Shown here: piece by piece, positions 47,919-57,917 of the stretch
Layout: every line of letters starts with the position of its first letter
How positions within the stretch are numbered: position 1 is the stretch's first letter
Source of the DNA: DASQEH01 sp963765725
Lineage (GTDB): Bacteria; Actinomycetota; Actinomycetes; Propionibacteriales; Nocardioidaceae
Length of the DNA: 64,000 nucleotides
Assembly: GCA_963765725.1 (NCBI GenBank)
Contig: CAVXXI010000003.1
Span: 1,116,001-1,180,000 of the forward strand
Direction: 5' to 3'
Notes under the pieces: model-generated
The model's database searches: none
Told to the model about the DNA's origin: nothing
Seen by the model: the letters and a program-made list of their open reading frames with translations, nothing else
Made by a program: the position numbers and the translations under genes

Positions 47919-48953
47919 TCAAATAAGGCTCTGTTGTCGCTGGCCGTTTACCAACCCCCGCACTCCGACACTCGACATAGAGTCGTGGCCCCGCGGCCCA
48001 CCCGCGCGCCCTGCAGCGTCGACCGCAAGATCGCGGAGACCCACTCGACCATGGATGCCCTTGCTGCCTAGATACCGCTTGACGCTGCACCGTCGCGCGG
48101 TTCGAAGCGGAGTGGGCGTCAGGGCATTAGGTGAGACCAACGCGCGTGGATGTTCCTTCGCAGGTCGCGCCTGTTGCTCGAATCCGTCGGAGAAGGGAGC
48201 CCGTGAGTCCCCATTGAGATTAGAGGGCACTCCTGGCGGGAACTCATGAGTGACAGCCTCATCGAATGCAGTCCAGCCCCCGCTGGAACCCGTCAAGCCT
48301 CTGTAGATGCCCTCGAAATCGTCCGCTTGGGTAGTAACGATCCGAGTCCAAGTGAATCCCAGCTGCACGTGCAGGTAGTACAGAAAAGCTACCCCGCACC
48401 CGGTCGTCTTCGCAGGGTTATCGCCAGCCACTTGGGCGTTGCCCTTGAACGTTCTCGACACCCAGTCCTGACGTCCGGACGCACCTAGTGATGCCTCGCC
48501 GTCGATGCGCGCATCAGGGAGGTTGTCGACCCACTGGTGGACGGTGAACATTGGTTGCTGACCTTGTGGGTACATAACACCGCTGAGCGCTCGTGAAAGC
48601 GCCTCCCCCTTGCTGTCGCCCGCCTGCCAGCCTTTTGCCTGTGCACTCATGAATATCTCGGACACTTCGGCGATATAGGCACTACGCAAGCCGTCGAAAC
48701 TACCGAACGGTCCGGCTCCGCTAGCTCCAATCGACGTGTCTCGACCATTATTAACTCCGCCGGCACCATTGATCACCGTCACGACAATCGATTGCGCCGG
48801 CGTAGTGCCACCGAAGATTGCTTGCAGAATCGCGAAGTCATTCTCGCCGGACCCCTTCAGCGCGACCAGGCACGCGTCTCCAACGTTCGCCGGGATTACA
48901 GCGTCATCGTATTGGAGCACTAGGTGCGGTGTGCTCTGCGAGTGAATCGTCAT
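47919..48953 (-). CDS. hypothetical protein coupled to a repeat protein
   Basis: 344 residues from ATG 48953, which overlaps the upstream gene's stop (ATGA). Residues 1-250 look like one globular domain: AVIPANVGDACLVALKGSG, then SAYIAEVSEIFMSAQAKGW, SKGEALSRALSGVMYP and CGVAFLYYLHVQLGFTW. The AEVSEIFM helix and GEALSR recall zinc-peptidase-like folds without a full HExxH. The last 80 residues are polar and Arg-rich and may be read-through. No family is certain. Base composition is less GC-rich than the backbone. Confidence 0.55.
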   Translation of the reverse strand: MTIHSQSTPHLVLQYDDAVIPANVGDACLVALKGSGENDFAILQAIFGGTTPAQSIVVTVINGAGGVNNGRDTSIGASGAGPFGSFDGLRSAYIAEVSEIFMSAQAKGWQAGDSKGEALSRALSGVMYPQGQQPMFTVHQWVDNLPDARIDGEASLGASGRQDWVSRTFKGNAQVAGDNPAKTTGCGVAFLYYLHVQLGFTWTRIVTTQADDFEGIYRGLTGSSGGWTAFDEAVTHEFPPGVPSNLNGDSRAPFSDGFEQQARPAKEHPRALVSPNALTPTPLRTARRCSVKRYLGSKGIHGRVGLRDLAVDAAGRAGGPRGHDSMSSVGVRGLVNGQRQQSLI

Positions 48954-49765
48954 TGCAGGCAAACCAGGATTGGGATCAACCCCTGACCCGAGGGAAAGGC
49001 GCGGAGCGCTTTCCCGATCACCGCGCCGAACGCTCTCGCAGGGTCGTCAGCCTTCATTGCGTGACCACGCTCGGTACCCGTCGTCAGGAGATCTCCCACA
49101 GCTATGGGAAGCGTGGTCGCATCGACCCGACAGTACGTCTTACCGAGAAGCGCAATTGGCAAACGGTTTGGGCGGCCACGGTGCCGGTCAAGGATTACAC
49201 CGGGTTTAAGGTCGCCCGCCCCTGACACGACGCCAGCCACACGACGATCGTATGGTCCATCACTCTCTTGGAGTGCCCCATATTCGTCGAGAACCATCAC
49301 GGTTCCAGGTGCAACCTCAGTATCGACCAAGACGTCGAAGTCCTCGGCGCAGTCGGCGTTCTCGAGAATGATGTCGCCGGAGACCATTACGTTTCCGTCA
49401 AACCACCCCGCGTATCCAGGACTCGCAGCGCGCCCAAACACCGCGTTTCCCTTTCCGTGGTGGATGCCGACCACGCCACTGCGGCCCTGGCCGTCAGCGA
49501 CTCCGCACACTCCGTCGCCCTGGCTGCTCCTACCGAAGACGCCGTTACCATCGGTGCTATGAATTCCGACGACACCGCTGAATCCGGAAGCATTCGCGTA
49601 CCCCCACGTCCCGTCGCCCTGGGCGCTCTCGCCATAAAGACCCCTCCCGCCCGCGGTGTTGAATGAACCAGTTGTGCGTGTTACGTCAGCGGACGAGAGA
49701 TCCGTCGACGTGTCCGCTTCGTTATAACCATCCTTCGGGCTCCCGCCGAGTTCCACATTGGGCAT
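48950..49765 (-). CDS. protein with beta-helix-like Gly repeats and a conserved C-terminal domain
   Basis: 271 residues. Residues 35-115 hold short repeats of the type GDGVxG and GVVGIHxxxGNxVFGR, like beta-helical tail-fibre or surface proteins. Residues 120-270 are a compact beta-rich domain (DIILENADCAEDFDVL, then VAPGTVMVLDEYGALQ and a C-terminal GLIPILVCLQ). It resembles phage tail or autoprocessing domains. There is no signal peptide. It is the first gene of a two-gene unit in less GC-rich DNA. Confidence 0.6.
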   Translation of the reverse strand: MPNVELGGSPKDGYNEADTSTDLSSADVTRTTGSFNTAGGRGLYGESAQGDGTWGYANASGFSGVVGIHSTDGNGVFGRSSQGDGVCGVADGQGRSGVVGIHHGKGNAVFGRAASPGYAGWFDGNVMVSGDIILENADCAEDFDVLVDTEVAPGTVMVLDEYGALQESDGPYDRRVAGVVSGAGDLKPGVILDRHRGRPNRLPIALLGKTYCRVDATTLPIAVGDLLTTGTERGHAMKADDPARAFGAVIGKALRAFPSGQGLIPILVCLQ

Positions 49766-50452
49766 GCTCGCGCCTTCCTTTCAAGTGTTCGGGACGGGTC
49801 GCGGCCGACTCCTAAGTACCAGCCGTCATCCGCTTGGAGTACTCAGTAATCTCTACACTCAACTCCGGGCCGGGCGCGGCGTCAAGACTGCGCCGGACGC
49901 GACAAGGGTCATTGACGGGGTATGCGCAGTGAGGTTGGCGCCGGCCGCCAGCCTGCTTGGACATGAGGGGCGGCACCGCTAGGCAGTACACGGGTCGCCA
50001 GCCGGCTGAGGAGTCAACCGCGTTGAACTGCACGACCGTGCTCGGTTGGATGTCTGCCGGCAGTGGCATGACTAATTCGGTCCGGGTTTAGTCCGGGTGG
50101 GGTTGCCGATCGGTGACCGCCGTCGATGCATGATGACCACGCCATTACCTGCTCTGACCCGCGGGAACGCGTGTGGCCTGGCCGTCTACAACGTGGGGCA
50201 TACCTTCCCCTTCGACGTCTGCTCGAACCGCCATAGTGCGTTGACCTGCGGATTCAACCTCCGTCGGGGCATTCCGGGTTGCATGCTGGTCCGGCTCTCG
50301 GCCGCGTTCTCACAGGACCGCGACAGGTTCGATGGCCTGGCGGGTTCTGTCGGGCACTGCGGACGCGATGGGTCGCCGGCCAAGCCCGGAGCGGCCTCTG
50401 TCTTACAGCGCACGACACGCCGCAAATAAACCCTAGACGCTGGGCGCGTCGC
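49766..50452. other. intergenic region, no gene recognised
   Basis: This is the divergent upstream region of the repeat-protein gene and the Cys-rich genes. No convincing coding frame or repeat was seen. Confidence 0.35.
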
Positions 50453-50782
50453 GTGGTCCCCCGACTTGTGCGGGAGTACGTGGAGAGCGGCGGCGGGGTC
50501 ATCGACGTTGAACGCAGCCTCTCGTGGAAAACCATCTTTGACGCCGGCCAGGTCTGCGCGGACAGCCGCCACCCCGATCACGTCCGCTGCGACGCCCAGG
50601 CCCTCTACGTGGTGTCCTTCGCTGACGAGCCCCGCAACCTGATCCACCACCGGCCTATGTGCCCAGGGCATGTGGCGAGCTACTTCGTGGCCGCCATCAC
50701 CTCGGGCTGGTGTGTCTGCGCGGGGGTTCATCAGACCTGCCGAACCGTGGGCGCTCGGATCGACCGGCTCCGGGATGGATGA
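50453..50782 (+). CDS. Cys/His-rich hypothetical protein
   Basis: 109 residues if started at GTG 50453 (VVPRLVREYVESGGGVIDVE). Cys and His residues (QVCADSRHPDHVRCDAQ, HHRPMCPGH, WCVCAGVHQTC) could bind metal. The protein ends 8 nt inside the next gene. No family is recognised. The start is uncertain. Confidence 0.42.
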   Translation: MVPRLVREYVESGGGVIDVERSLSWKTIFDAGQVCADSRHPDHVRCDAQALYVVSFADEPRNLIHHRPMCPGHVASYFVAAITSGWCVCAGVHQTCRTVGARIDRLRDG

Positions 50783-51475
50783 CACCGGTTACTACCTCGT
50801 CTGTGAGGGTGCGGGGGAGGGCTGCTGCTCGGTGGTCGTGAGAATCGAGTGGGAGGCGGGGCCCCCGAACTTTGCCTGTGACGCCGAGGCCGATGTGATC
50901 GCGTGCGTGACCTGCTGTACCTGTGGCGTGCGGGAATTCCCCCCGTGCAACTTCGACCTCAGTCAAGTGGTCGGCATCCTGGAGGCACCGAACTCTCACC
51001 TCTACTGCAGCGAGGGCGACAATGGGCACCAGATCGTTGCTCTCATGCAGGTAGTGGCACTCCACCGCGGGAGCCTCGGCCCTCCCCGGCATCTTGAGCC
51101 CGAGCTGGCCTATCGGTACTTTCAGAAGCACGTCCTCCTTCAGATCCAGGGCAAGTGCTCAACGACAATTGACTGGGACCCACCGTCGCCGGAGCTGGCT
51201 TGTTCGTGCCTCCCAGACGTCGTGGTGCGCGCCACCTGTCGGACCTGCGGGTGCGGGAGTTCCCCTTGTGCTTTGGCGATATGGAGAGTCTCATCAACGC
51301 CGTCGAGGTCGGTGAGGAGTTTGCGCACACCACCTCCTACTGCACTGTGGTCACCAAGCGCCACGAAATCGTGGCCGTGATGGGGGGTATGGCAGTCCCA
51401 GGGATCAACGGGAGTTTAGCGGAGCGGCGCCAGCCCTATTTGACGTTTGCGCAGGTTAACGGCTTGTCACGGTGA
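50775..51475 (+). CDS. hypothetical protein with two similar Cys-containing domains, frameshifted
   Basis: Domain 1 (from ATG 50775) has CDAEADVIACVTCCTCGVREF and GHQIVALMQVVALH. Domain 2 has CLPDVVVRATCRTCG and then, only after a frame change near 51250, VREFPLCFGDMES and RHEIVAVMGGMAV. The matching pattern shows an internal duplication and confirms the frame change. The uncorrected frame stops at 51380. The function is unknown. Confidence 0.5.
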
Positions 51476-52241
51476 AATCACCACGAAACGCGGCTCAAGA
51501 GTTCTGTTTGCACGCCTTGCTGCGCTGCGCTCTTGGGGTCGATGCCTGCCGTGACCTGCGCTTTTGCGTTGGCTGACCATGAACACCACTTGTTGCAATT
51601 GAACGTCTTGCGGACTGACCGCGGACTGACGGGATCGATCGCCATTGGCGACCTTGCTGTCTTCCGAGTGTCGTCTTGAGGCCGTCACTGCCACGCAGAC
51701 GGGTAAATCGTCGGTGCCGCAGAAGCCGCAGAATGCGCACAACGGCGGAGCCAGTGGTACACGCCGACGGACCTTCGGTCGAGGGTGGGTCGGTCCCACA
51801 ACCTCCTCGACCACTTACCAGCACCCTTGGTCGCCGACACCCTCCGGCATGTCCAGACAGCCGTGGACCGGCCACACCTATCCCCGCTTGCGTGGCCGAG
51901 CCTCTGCCTCCGCTACGACATCGTCCAGGCTCCACGGCAACATCAAGCCGATGTATTACCCACGGCAGCAATGTGAGGAGCATGAGTTGCACTAAGGCTC
52001 AAAGTCCCCCGCTGACTGGCCCTTGGATGCGACACGGGTCCAGCGTCAGGTGACCGCAGGGAACGCCCTCAGCGACAGCGAAGACGACTCTGAGAACAAC
52101 GCGGTCATGGCTATACACAGTCGAGACCGGCTACCACCGCCTGACCAAGCGCCTGGAGCTGGGCGGGGCAACGGATTAGTAGAGTCGGCAGTCACGCCGA
52201 GTGGGGAGGGTGTCGAGCGGGTGCAGTACGACGTACCGCTC
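51476..52241. other. intergenic region, no intact gene
   Basis: No protein family could be recognised on either strand. It lies between the Cys-rich genes and the stray phosphoesterase fragment and looks like degraded or recombined DNA. Confidence 0.35.
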
Positions 52242-52416
52242 ATATTTCGGCGGCGGGCCTGGCTCACCAGCGGAGCACGTCGAACCTGGTGCGGTCGCTG
52301 GCGCCGACTCGCGTACTGGCCCTGGGTGATGAGCAGTACCAGACGGGGGCCTACCGTGACTTCACCCGCTACTACGACCCGACGTGGGGCCGTTTTAAGG
52401 CCAAGACCCTTCCCAC
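52242..52416 (+). pseudogene. 175-bp fragment of the metallophosphoesterase gene
   Basis: This is nearly identical to 41582-41756 (it begins ATATTTCGGCGGCGGGCCTG and ends CTTCCCAC) but starts and stops abruptly with unrelated flanks. It covers only the second half of the N-terminal metal-site region (LALGDEQY onwards), so it cannot be active. Confidence 0.85.
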
Positions 52417-52580
52417 TGGCGTGGCTGAAGGACGCGGTCAACGGTCGCTCGAGGCAGCTGCCGAGGTTGCCGGTCGACCGTGGGGGCATCTGGCGCTGGA
52501 CAGCAGCGCAGCCGCGGAGGCGGTCGACGCTGGCGCAGCCTGAGAGGGTGCACGGGCCTCAGCGCCGAGCCATCGTCGCG

Positions 52581-53690
52581 CTAGTACTGGGTACGGTCTC
52601 GGCCCCCACGCCCCGCCGGCAGCTCCGCGCTCCACAGGCGGTCGAGGACCCGCTGGCCGGCGTGGCCGTCATCGAGATGGCAGAAGCGCCGGCGGAAGCG
52701 CCGGTACCGATCAGCGTGCCGGGACTGTGATGCCGGCAGGTCCAGCAGCGCGTCCGCAAGGTCCTCCTGCGACCGGACCACCGGTCCGGGGGCGTACTCC
52801 TCGAGGTCGAAGTAGAAACCGCGCACCTCGTCGCGGAACCTGTCGAGGTCGTAGGCGAAGAACACCAGCGGCTTGCCGGTCACGGCGAAGTCGAACATCG
52901 ACGAGGAGTAGTCGGTGACCATTACGTCGGCCGCCAGGAACAGCTCGGAGACGTCGGGATAGTAGGTGACGTCGCGAACCCGGTCGCCGCCCTGCGGCGG
53001 TCGACGGTCCGACATCAGGTAGTGGAGTCGGAGCGCGAGCACGTACTCGTCGCCGAGGCGCTCGAGCAGGGACTCCACGTCAAGCCCGAGCTCGATCTCC
53101 GGCCGCCCCTCGGAGAAGACGGCATCGTCGCGGAACGTGGGCGCGTACAGCACGAGGGTGGTGTCCGCCTCGATCTGCAGAGCCGCCCGCACCCGATCGC
53201 GGATCGCGCCGCGCTCAGGAGCGGACAGCACGTCGTTTCTCGGGTACCCCGTCTCGAGCACCTCGCCGGAGAAGTCGAACGCGCCGCGCAGGAGGGGCGT
53301 GCTCACGGAGTTCGGCGAGACCAGCATGTCCCAGCGGGCGACGTCACGACTCAGCCGATCGAGACGGCCGGGCGGCGCCCACAGAATGTCGTTGTGCACG
53401 CGCTTCAGCGTGGTTCCGTGCCACGTCTGCAAGTAGCGCGTGCCGGACCGCTTGTCCCAGTCCAGGTCTGTGTGAGTGTTGGCGATCAGCAGGTCGGAGC
53501 CCTCCAGAGCATCGACGCACTCCTGCCCGGACGGCGGGACGGTGGCCACACCGGCGGGGAAGCCGTGCTGGTGCGCAGGGTCGACGAGCCAGGTGTGGCT
53601 GTCGCCCGAGCGCTGACGCACCCACGACTCGTACAGAGCGCGGGGGCTGTCGGAGTAGCGGCCCTCGAAGCTCTGGTACACGACCCTCAT
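52581..53690 (-). CDS. CDP-glycerol glycerophosphotransferase-like (TagF/TagB family)
   Basis: 369 residues from ATG 53690 (MRVVYQSFEGRYSDSPRAL). Family motifs are LQTWHGTTLKRV, SPNSVSTPLLRGAF, TGYPRNDVL, LYAPTFRD and VTDYSSSMFDFA, with GFYFDLEEYAPGPVV at the end. Such enzymes polymerise or prime glycerol/ribitol-phosphate teichoic acid-like chains on the inner membrane face. It is divergent from the lipoprotein gene across 156 bp. Confidence 0.88.
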   Translation of the reverse strand: MRVVYQSFEGRYSDSPRALYESWVRQRSGDSHTWLVDPAHQHGFPAGVATVPPSGQECVDALEGSDLLIANTHTDLDWDKRSGTRYLQTWHGTTLKRVHNDILWAPPGRLDRLSRDVARWDMLVSPNSVSTPLLRGAFDFSGEVLETGYPRNDVLSAPERGAIRDRVRAALQIEADTTLVLYAPTFRDDAVFSEGRPEIELGLDVESLLERLGDEYVLALRLHYLMSDRRPPQGGDRVRDVTYYPDVSELFLAADVMVTDYSSSMFDFAVTGKPLVFFAYDLDRFRDEVRGFYFDLEEYAPGPVVRSQEDLADALLDLPASQSRHADRYRRFRRRFCHLDDGHAGQRVLDRLWSAELPAGRGGRDRTQY

Positions 53691-53846
53691 ACCGTCACTG
53701 TCTTCCGTCCACGAGTGCTCTCTGCATGAAGCGGACCGTACAGGTCCCACCTTCCATCGAGCCACTCGGCAACGGTGCACTGTAGGCGGGACGTCACACT
53801 ACGTTCCGTTTGGGCGTATTCTCCCTCGGCCGAGTATTTTGACACG

Positions 53847-54407
53847 GTGCACCTACCGACCCTTACGCTCGCTGTAGCCACGTGCCTCGGGCTGACGCTG
53901 AGCGCGTGCACCTCCGATGACGACGCTGCGCCCGAGCCTGCGCATACGCAGGCGACGAAGGCCTACGCCGGACGGCTGCCGAACATGTGCGACGACCTCA
54001 TCTCGCCCGTCACCGTGGCCAAACTGCTGGACCGGGCCGACCCGGGACAACGCACCTACACCTATTCCGCCCCGGGAGCTCAGCCGGGACTCCTCCGCGG
54101 CATGTCCTGCCGGCAGGGCGTGAGCGCCGACGGTACCGCGTTGACCGTTTCGGCCCAGGAGTTCGCCACGCGCGCCGACGCTCGCAAGCAGTACACCGCG
54201 AGCCGCTCGACCGGAGCTCGAGAGATCACCGTGTCGAGGCGGCCGGCGGCCCTCTCGCTGTCGACGTCGTCATCGACCGCGGTCATCCTCGACGGCTCCG
54301 TCACCGTCGAGGTGGAACTCGGGCGACCGACCTCCCAAGGGCAGCCGCCGCCGGAGCTGCTGGCCTCCGCACGCGCCGTCATCGCCGGCCTGGACGGTCC
54401 GCAGTGA
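53847..54407 (+). CDS. lipoprotein (DUF3558-like)
   Basis: 186 residues from GTG 53847. The signal peptide ends in lipobox LTLSAC (Cys 21) with an Asp-rich start to the mature part. NMCDDLISPVTVAKLL and MSCRQG, with two conserved-looking Cys, resemble DUF3558-type actinobacterial lipoproteins. It overlaps the next gene (GTGA), so both are co-translated and probably work together at the surface. Confidence 0.7.
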   Translation: MHLPTLTLAVATCLGLTLSACTSDDDAAPEPAHTQATKAYAGRLPNMCDDLISPVTVAKLLDRADPGQRTYTYSAPGAQPGLLRGMSCRQGVSADGTALTVSAQEFATRADARKQYTASRSTGAREITVSRRPAALSLSTSSSTAVILDGSVTVEVELGRPTSQGQPPPELLASARAVIAGLDGPQ

Positions 54408-56533
54408 CGGCACGCGCCCGCTGGGGCATCGTGGGAGTCGGCCTGGCGGGCCTACTCCTGACCTTCACGTCGCATGTCACCGCTGCTGTGACCTCGGGCG
54501 CAGCTCCACAACCGACCGTCACGCAGGACTTCCGCTACACCGGTGGGGCGGACAACCCGTCGGGCGACAAACCGCAGAGCAAGCTGTGGTACGCCCACGG
54601 CTCCTGGTGGGGAGTACTGGCCGCCGCCGTGCGGACCGCACCGCGGGGAACCCGCATCTACAAGCTCGTCTCCGACCATTGGGAACGCACGGGCGCCGAG
54701 GTGGACCCGCGACCGGACAGTACGGGTGACGTGCTGTGGGACGGCCGCAAGCTCTACGTGGCCTCCCGGTCGCCCGCAGCCCGGTTGGCCGTCGCCCGCT
54801 TCTCGTACGACCGTCACAAGGACACCTGGTCGCTCGACGACGGATTCCCGGTACGGCTCGGCACCGGATCGGAGTCGGCCACGATCGCCGAGGACTCCAC
54901 GCGGACGCTGTGGGTGACCTACACCTCGAAGCGGCGGGTCTGGGTCGCCCACTCCACGGGCGACGACCGTCGGTGGACAGCTCCCTTCCAGCCTGGCGTG
55001 GACATGCGCGCCAGCTCCGACGACATCTCCGCCGTCGTGAGCTTCGGCTCCAAGATCGGCGTGATGTGGTCCGACCAGTACAACGACGAGTTCCACTTCG
55101 CCGTCCACCAAGACGGAGACGCAGACGATGCCTGGTCGCAGGAGGTGGCGTCGTCAGGGCTGGCGTCCGCCGACGACCACATCCATCTCGCGACGATCCC
55201 CTCCGCCTCGGGCACTCAGGTCGTCGCTGTCGTCAAGACCAGTCTCGACGACCTACCCGCTGTCGTCCCCACAGCGAACCAGATCGAGGTACTCGTGCGC
55301 GCAGCGGACGGACACTGGCGCGCGCTGCCGGCCGGGACGATACAAGACGGTCCTACCCGCCCGATCCTCGTGGTGGACCGGTCTCACCGGCAGCTGTACG
55401 TGGTCTCGGCGTCGTGGGGTGCAGGCATCTACTACAAGGCCGCTCCTTTTGACCGACTGTCGTTCGAGGGCACCTGGAGACCACTGATGCCGCCGTCGGT
55501 GGCACCGGGGGTCGACAACCCGACATCGAGCAAGTGGGCTGTCACGAGCCATACGGGCATGGTCGTGCTGGCTTCCGTGCAGGGCCGGCACAGGTACTTC
55601 CACGCGACGCTGCCTCTGCCGCGCACGCCGGCCGACACGTCCGCGCCGAGCTCACCCGTGCTGCTCCCACCCCAGGTGACCTCGGGGTGCCAGGTCAACC
55701 TGTCCTGGACTCAGCCCACGGACAACGTCGGGGTCACGGGGTATGTGGTCACGCGAGACGGCAGGTATCTCACGTCCACGGCAGAGACGGCTTTCACCGA
55801 TTCCACCGTCGACTGCGGCTCGACGCACCGCTACACGGTCTCGGCGGTCGACGCCGCTGGGAACATGTCGAGGGGCGACCCCTCGGCGACGGTCACGGCG
55901 CCGGATGCCGTTCGCCGCGGCCAGGGGATATGGCTCCGGTCGGTGACCACGGCGCGTGCCCACGGCAGTACCCGGGTCGACCTGGTGGCACCACCCGCGA
56001 AACGGGGCGACCTGCTACTGGCGTCGATCAGCGCGGACGGGAGCGCTCCGGACCACCCACCGCCGGGTTGGCACCTCGTACGCCGCACCGTCGCGGGGAA
56101 GGCGCTGACGATGGCGACGTACTTCCGTGCGGTCAAGGGTGCACCGAAGGAGTACTCCTGGGACGTCGGAGGTGCACGCAACGCGGTCGTGACGCTGGCC
56201 GTCTACGCGGGAACGTCGGCACACGATCCCGTGGGCGTCTCCTCCGGCCAGGCGGGGAGCACCTCCGCTCATGAGGTGACCCTGCCCGCAGTCGACGTCC
56301 GGCAGCCGGGCAGCGCGGTGGTCGGGTTCTTCAGCGTCGCAGCCAAGGCTGCGCTCACCACACCACCGGAGATGGTGGTCAACGTCGTCCAGGGCGACGC
56401 CAGCAACGGCACGTCGGTGACCGCGGGGAGCGCCGAGCTCCTGGACGTCGACGGGCCGCAGCGGTCGATGGTCGCGGTGTCGAGCCGCGGCGGCTACGGC
56501 ATCGGCCAGATCCTGGTACTGCAACAGCCCTGA
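54404..56533 (+). CDS. secreted beta-propeller and FnIII-domain protein
   Basis: 709 residues from GTG 54404. A signal peptide lies at about 1-34. Residues 40-400 have repeating beta-sheet units (DGRKLYVASRSP, RTLWVTYTSKRRVWVA, KIGVMWSDQYNDEFHFA), like a sialidase-type propeller but without clear Asp-boxes. A fibronectin III domain follows at about 410-505 (VNLSWTQPTDNVGVTGYVV). The C-terminal 200 residues form another beta-sandwich. It is probably a cell-surface binding protein. Confidence 0.75.
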   Translation: MTARARWGIVGVGLAGLLLTFTSHVTAAVTSGAAPQPTVTQDFRYTGGADNPSGDKPQSKLWYAHGSWWGVLAAAVRTAPRGTRIYKLVSDHWERTGAEVDPRPDSTGDVLWDGRKLYVASRSPAARLAVARFSYDRHKDTWSLDDGFPVRLGTGSESATIAEDSTRTLWVTYTSKRRVWVAHSTGDDRRWTAPFQPGVDMRASSDDISAVVSFGSKIGVMWSDQYNDEFHFAVHQDGDADDAWSQEVASSGLASADDHIHLATIPSASGTQVVAVVKTSLDDLPAVVPTANQIEVLVRAADGHWRALPAGTIQDGPTRPILVVDRSHRQLYVVSASWGAGIYYKAAPFDRLSFEGTWRPLMPPSVAPGVDNPTSSKWAVTSHTGMVVLASVQGRHRYFHATLPLPRTPADTSAPSSPVLLPPQVTSGCQVNLSWTQPTDNVGVTGYVVTRDGRYLTSTAETAFTDSTVDCGSTHRYTVSAVDAAGNMSRGDPSATVTAPDAVRRGQGIWLRSVTTARAHGSTRVDLVAPPAKRGDLLLASISADGSAPDHPPPGWHLVRRTVAGKALTMATYFRAVKGAPKEYSWDVGGARNAVVTLAVYAGTSAHDPVGVSSGQAGSTSAHEVTLPAVDVRQPGSAVVGFFSVAAKAALTTPPEMVVNVVQGDASNGTSVTAGSAELLDVDGPQRSMVAVSSRGGYGIGQILVLQQP

Positions 56534-56545
56534 GGTGCGGCTGCC

Positions 56546-57808
56546 TCAGTACACCTCCTGCGGATTGAACCGCGTCTGCGGCGCGAGGTCGGACCGCTTG
56601 CCGGCCGGGTACGATCCGTTGTGCACGATGTCCGAGTATTCGGCGGCGTACTGGTAGTAGACGTGCCGGCTGTTGATCCGGATCATGTCCTCGTCGCCGC
56701 GGTGCAGCGCCAACGCCGTCCAGTTCTCCGAGCCGGTGTAGGTGACCCACGCCGACGAGTCGCCCTTCACGGCGCCGTTGATGGCGAGGACCTTGAGGTG
56801 GTTGTAGTGATCGACCGTGCCGTTGCCGTTGAGGTCGTAGCGGGAGTCGCGGACGACGACACCGGAGTTGGCGAGGACGCGCACCACGACGCGTGAGGGG
56901 GCGCCGTAGATGACCCGCACGTCGCAGCCGGCATTGTCGAGGGAGACCAGCTTCTTGGCCAGATAGAGCCCACGGTTCTGGAGGATGCTGAACATCGCCA
57001 CGCGGACGAGGGTGTGCCCGGCCTTGCCGGCGCCGCCCGCCGCGGCGTTGCAGCGGATGTCGGAGAGCGCCTGGTAGACCGGATCCTGCTGCATGGTGGC
57101 GCCTGGCTTCGGGAAGAGGTAGTTGGTGTACTTCCCCACGGTCAGCTGCCGATAGGGGTGTCTCACGCGCTTGTCGTGCTTCATCTCGGCGAACACGTCC
57201 TTGTACGCCTTGAAGATCGCCCTGTTGTCCACGAGGGTGTACATGTCGTTCCAGGCCAGGCTGATCTGGGACTGGGTCAGGTTGGCCGACCCGATCATCA
57301 CGACGTCCTTCGCCGTCCCGGTCTGCGAGAACGTGTAGAACTTCGCATGCATGTTCGCGGCACGCCCGCGGCACCCGTGGTAGCAGAACGCGATGAAGCT
57401 CTTGTGCGTGATGTGGCTGTGGAGCCCGGACTTGAGCATCCGGGTCGCCAGGGGCCGCCGCTTGGTGTTGACGACGATCTGTACGTGAACTCCGCGCTTG
57501 TACGCGCGCAGCAGCTTCTTCGCGCTGTCGATGCGGTCGATGCCGTACGTGGCGATCCGGATCGTCGAGCCCTTCGGAGCATGGTCGATGGCCGCACTGA
57601 TCTTCGTCTGGATGGCTTCTTGCTGCTCTACGGTCCCGACCGGCGCGGGACGGTTGAAGACCGGTCCCCGTGCCGGGGCGTACGCGGGGGTGTGCCCCTG
57701 AGCCTGTGCGACGGTCCCTGTGGAGACCAGCAGCGCGGCACACGCGGCGAGCAGCACCGCAGACGAACTCCTGTACACCCCTGACAACCTCGGCCTCACC
57801 ATGCGCAT
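56546..57808 (-). CDS. secreted phospholipase D-like protein
   Basis: 420 residues with a signal peptide (about 1-36). The two half-motifs are NMHAKFYTF with GSANLT (near 152-175) and HLKVLAI with GSENW (near 350-378), the paired HxK of PLD enzymes. The Asp of the HKD motif is replaced in both, which some members tolerate. It could hydrolyse phosphodiesters outside the cell. It is convergent with the propeller gene and 12 bp apart. Confidence 0.82.
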   Translation of the reverse strand: MRMVRPRLSGVYRSSSAVLLAACAALLVSTGTVAQAQGHTPAYAPARGPVFNRPAPVGTVEQQEAIQTKISAAIDHAPKGSTIRIATYGIDRIDSAKKLLRAYKRGVHVQIVVNTKRRPLATRMLKSGLHSHITHKSFIAFCYHGCRGRAANMHAKFYTFSQTGTAKDVVMIGSANLTQSQISLAWNDMYTLVDNRAIFKAYKDVFAEMKHDKRVRHPYRQLTVGKYTNYLFPKPGATMQQDPVYQALSDIRCNAAAGGAGKAGHTLVRVAMFSILQNRGLYLAKKLVSLDNAGCDVRVIYGAPSRVVVRVLANSGVVVRDSRYDLNGNGTVDHYNHLKVLAINGAVKGDSSAWVTYTGSENWTALALHRGDEDMIRINSRHVYYQYAAEYSDIVHNGSYPAGKRSDLAPQTRFNPQEVY

Positions 57809-57917
57809 AAGTCACTTCCTCCCCGCGGAAGGCTACCTGCCGGTGCTCGAGTGCACGACCGGAGAACGCAAACTTCCCGGTGGCATGGCGTGTCGCCCGC
57901 GCGGAGCGGGCATATTA

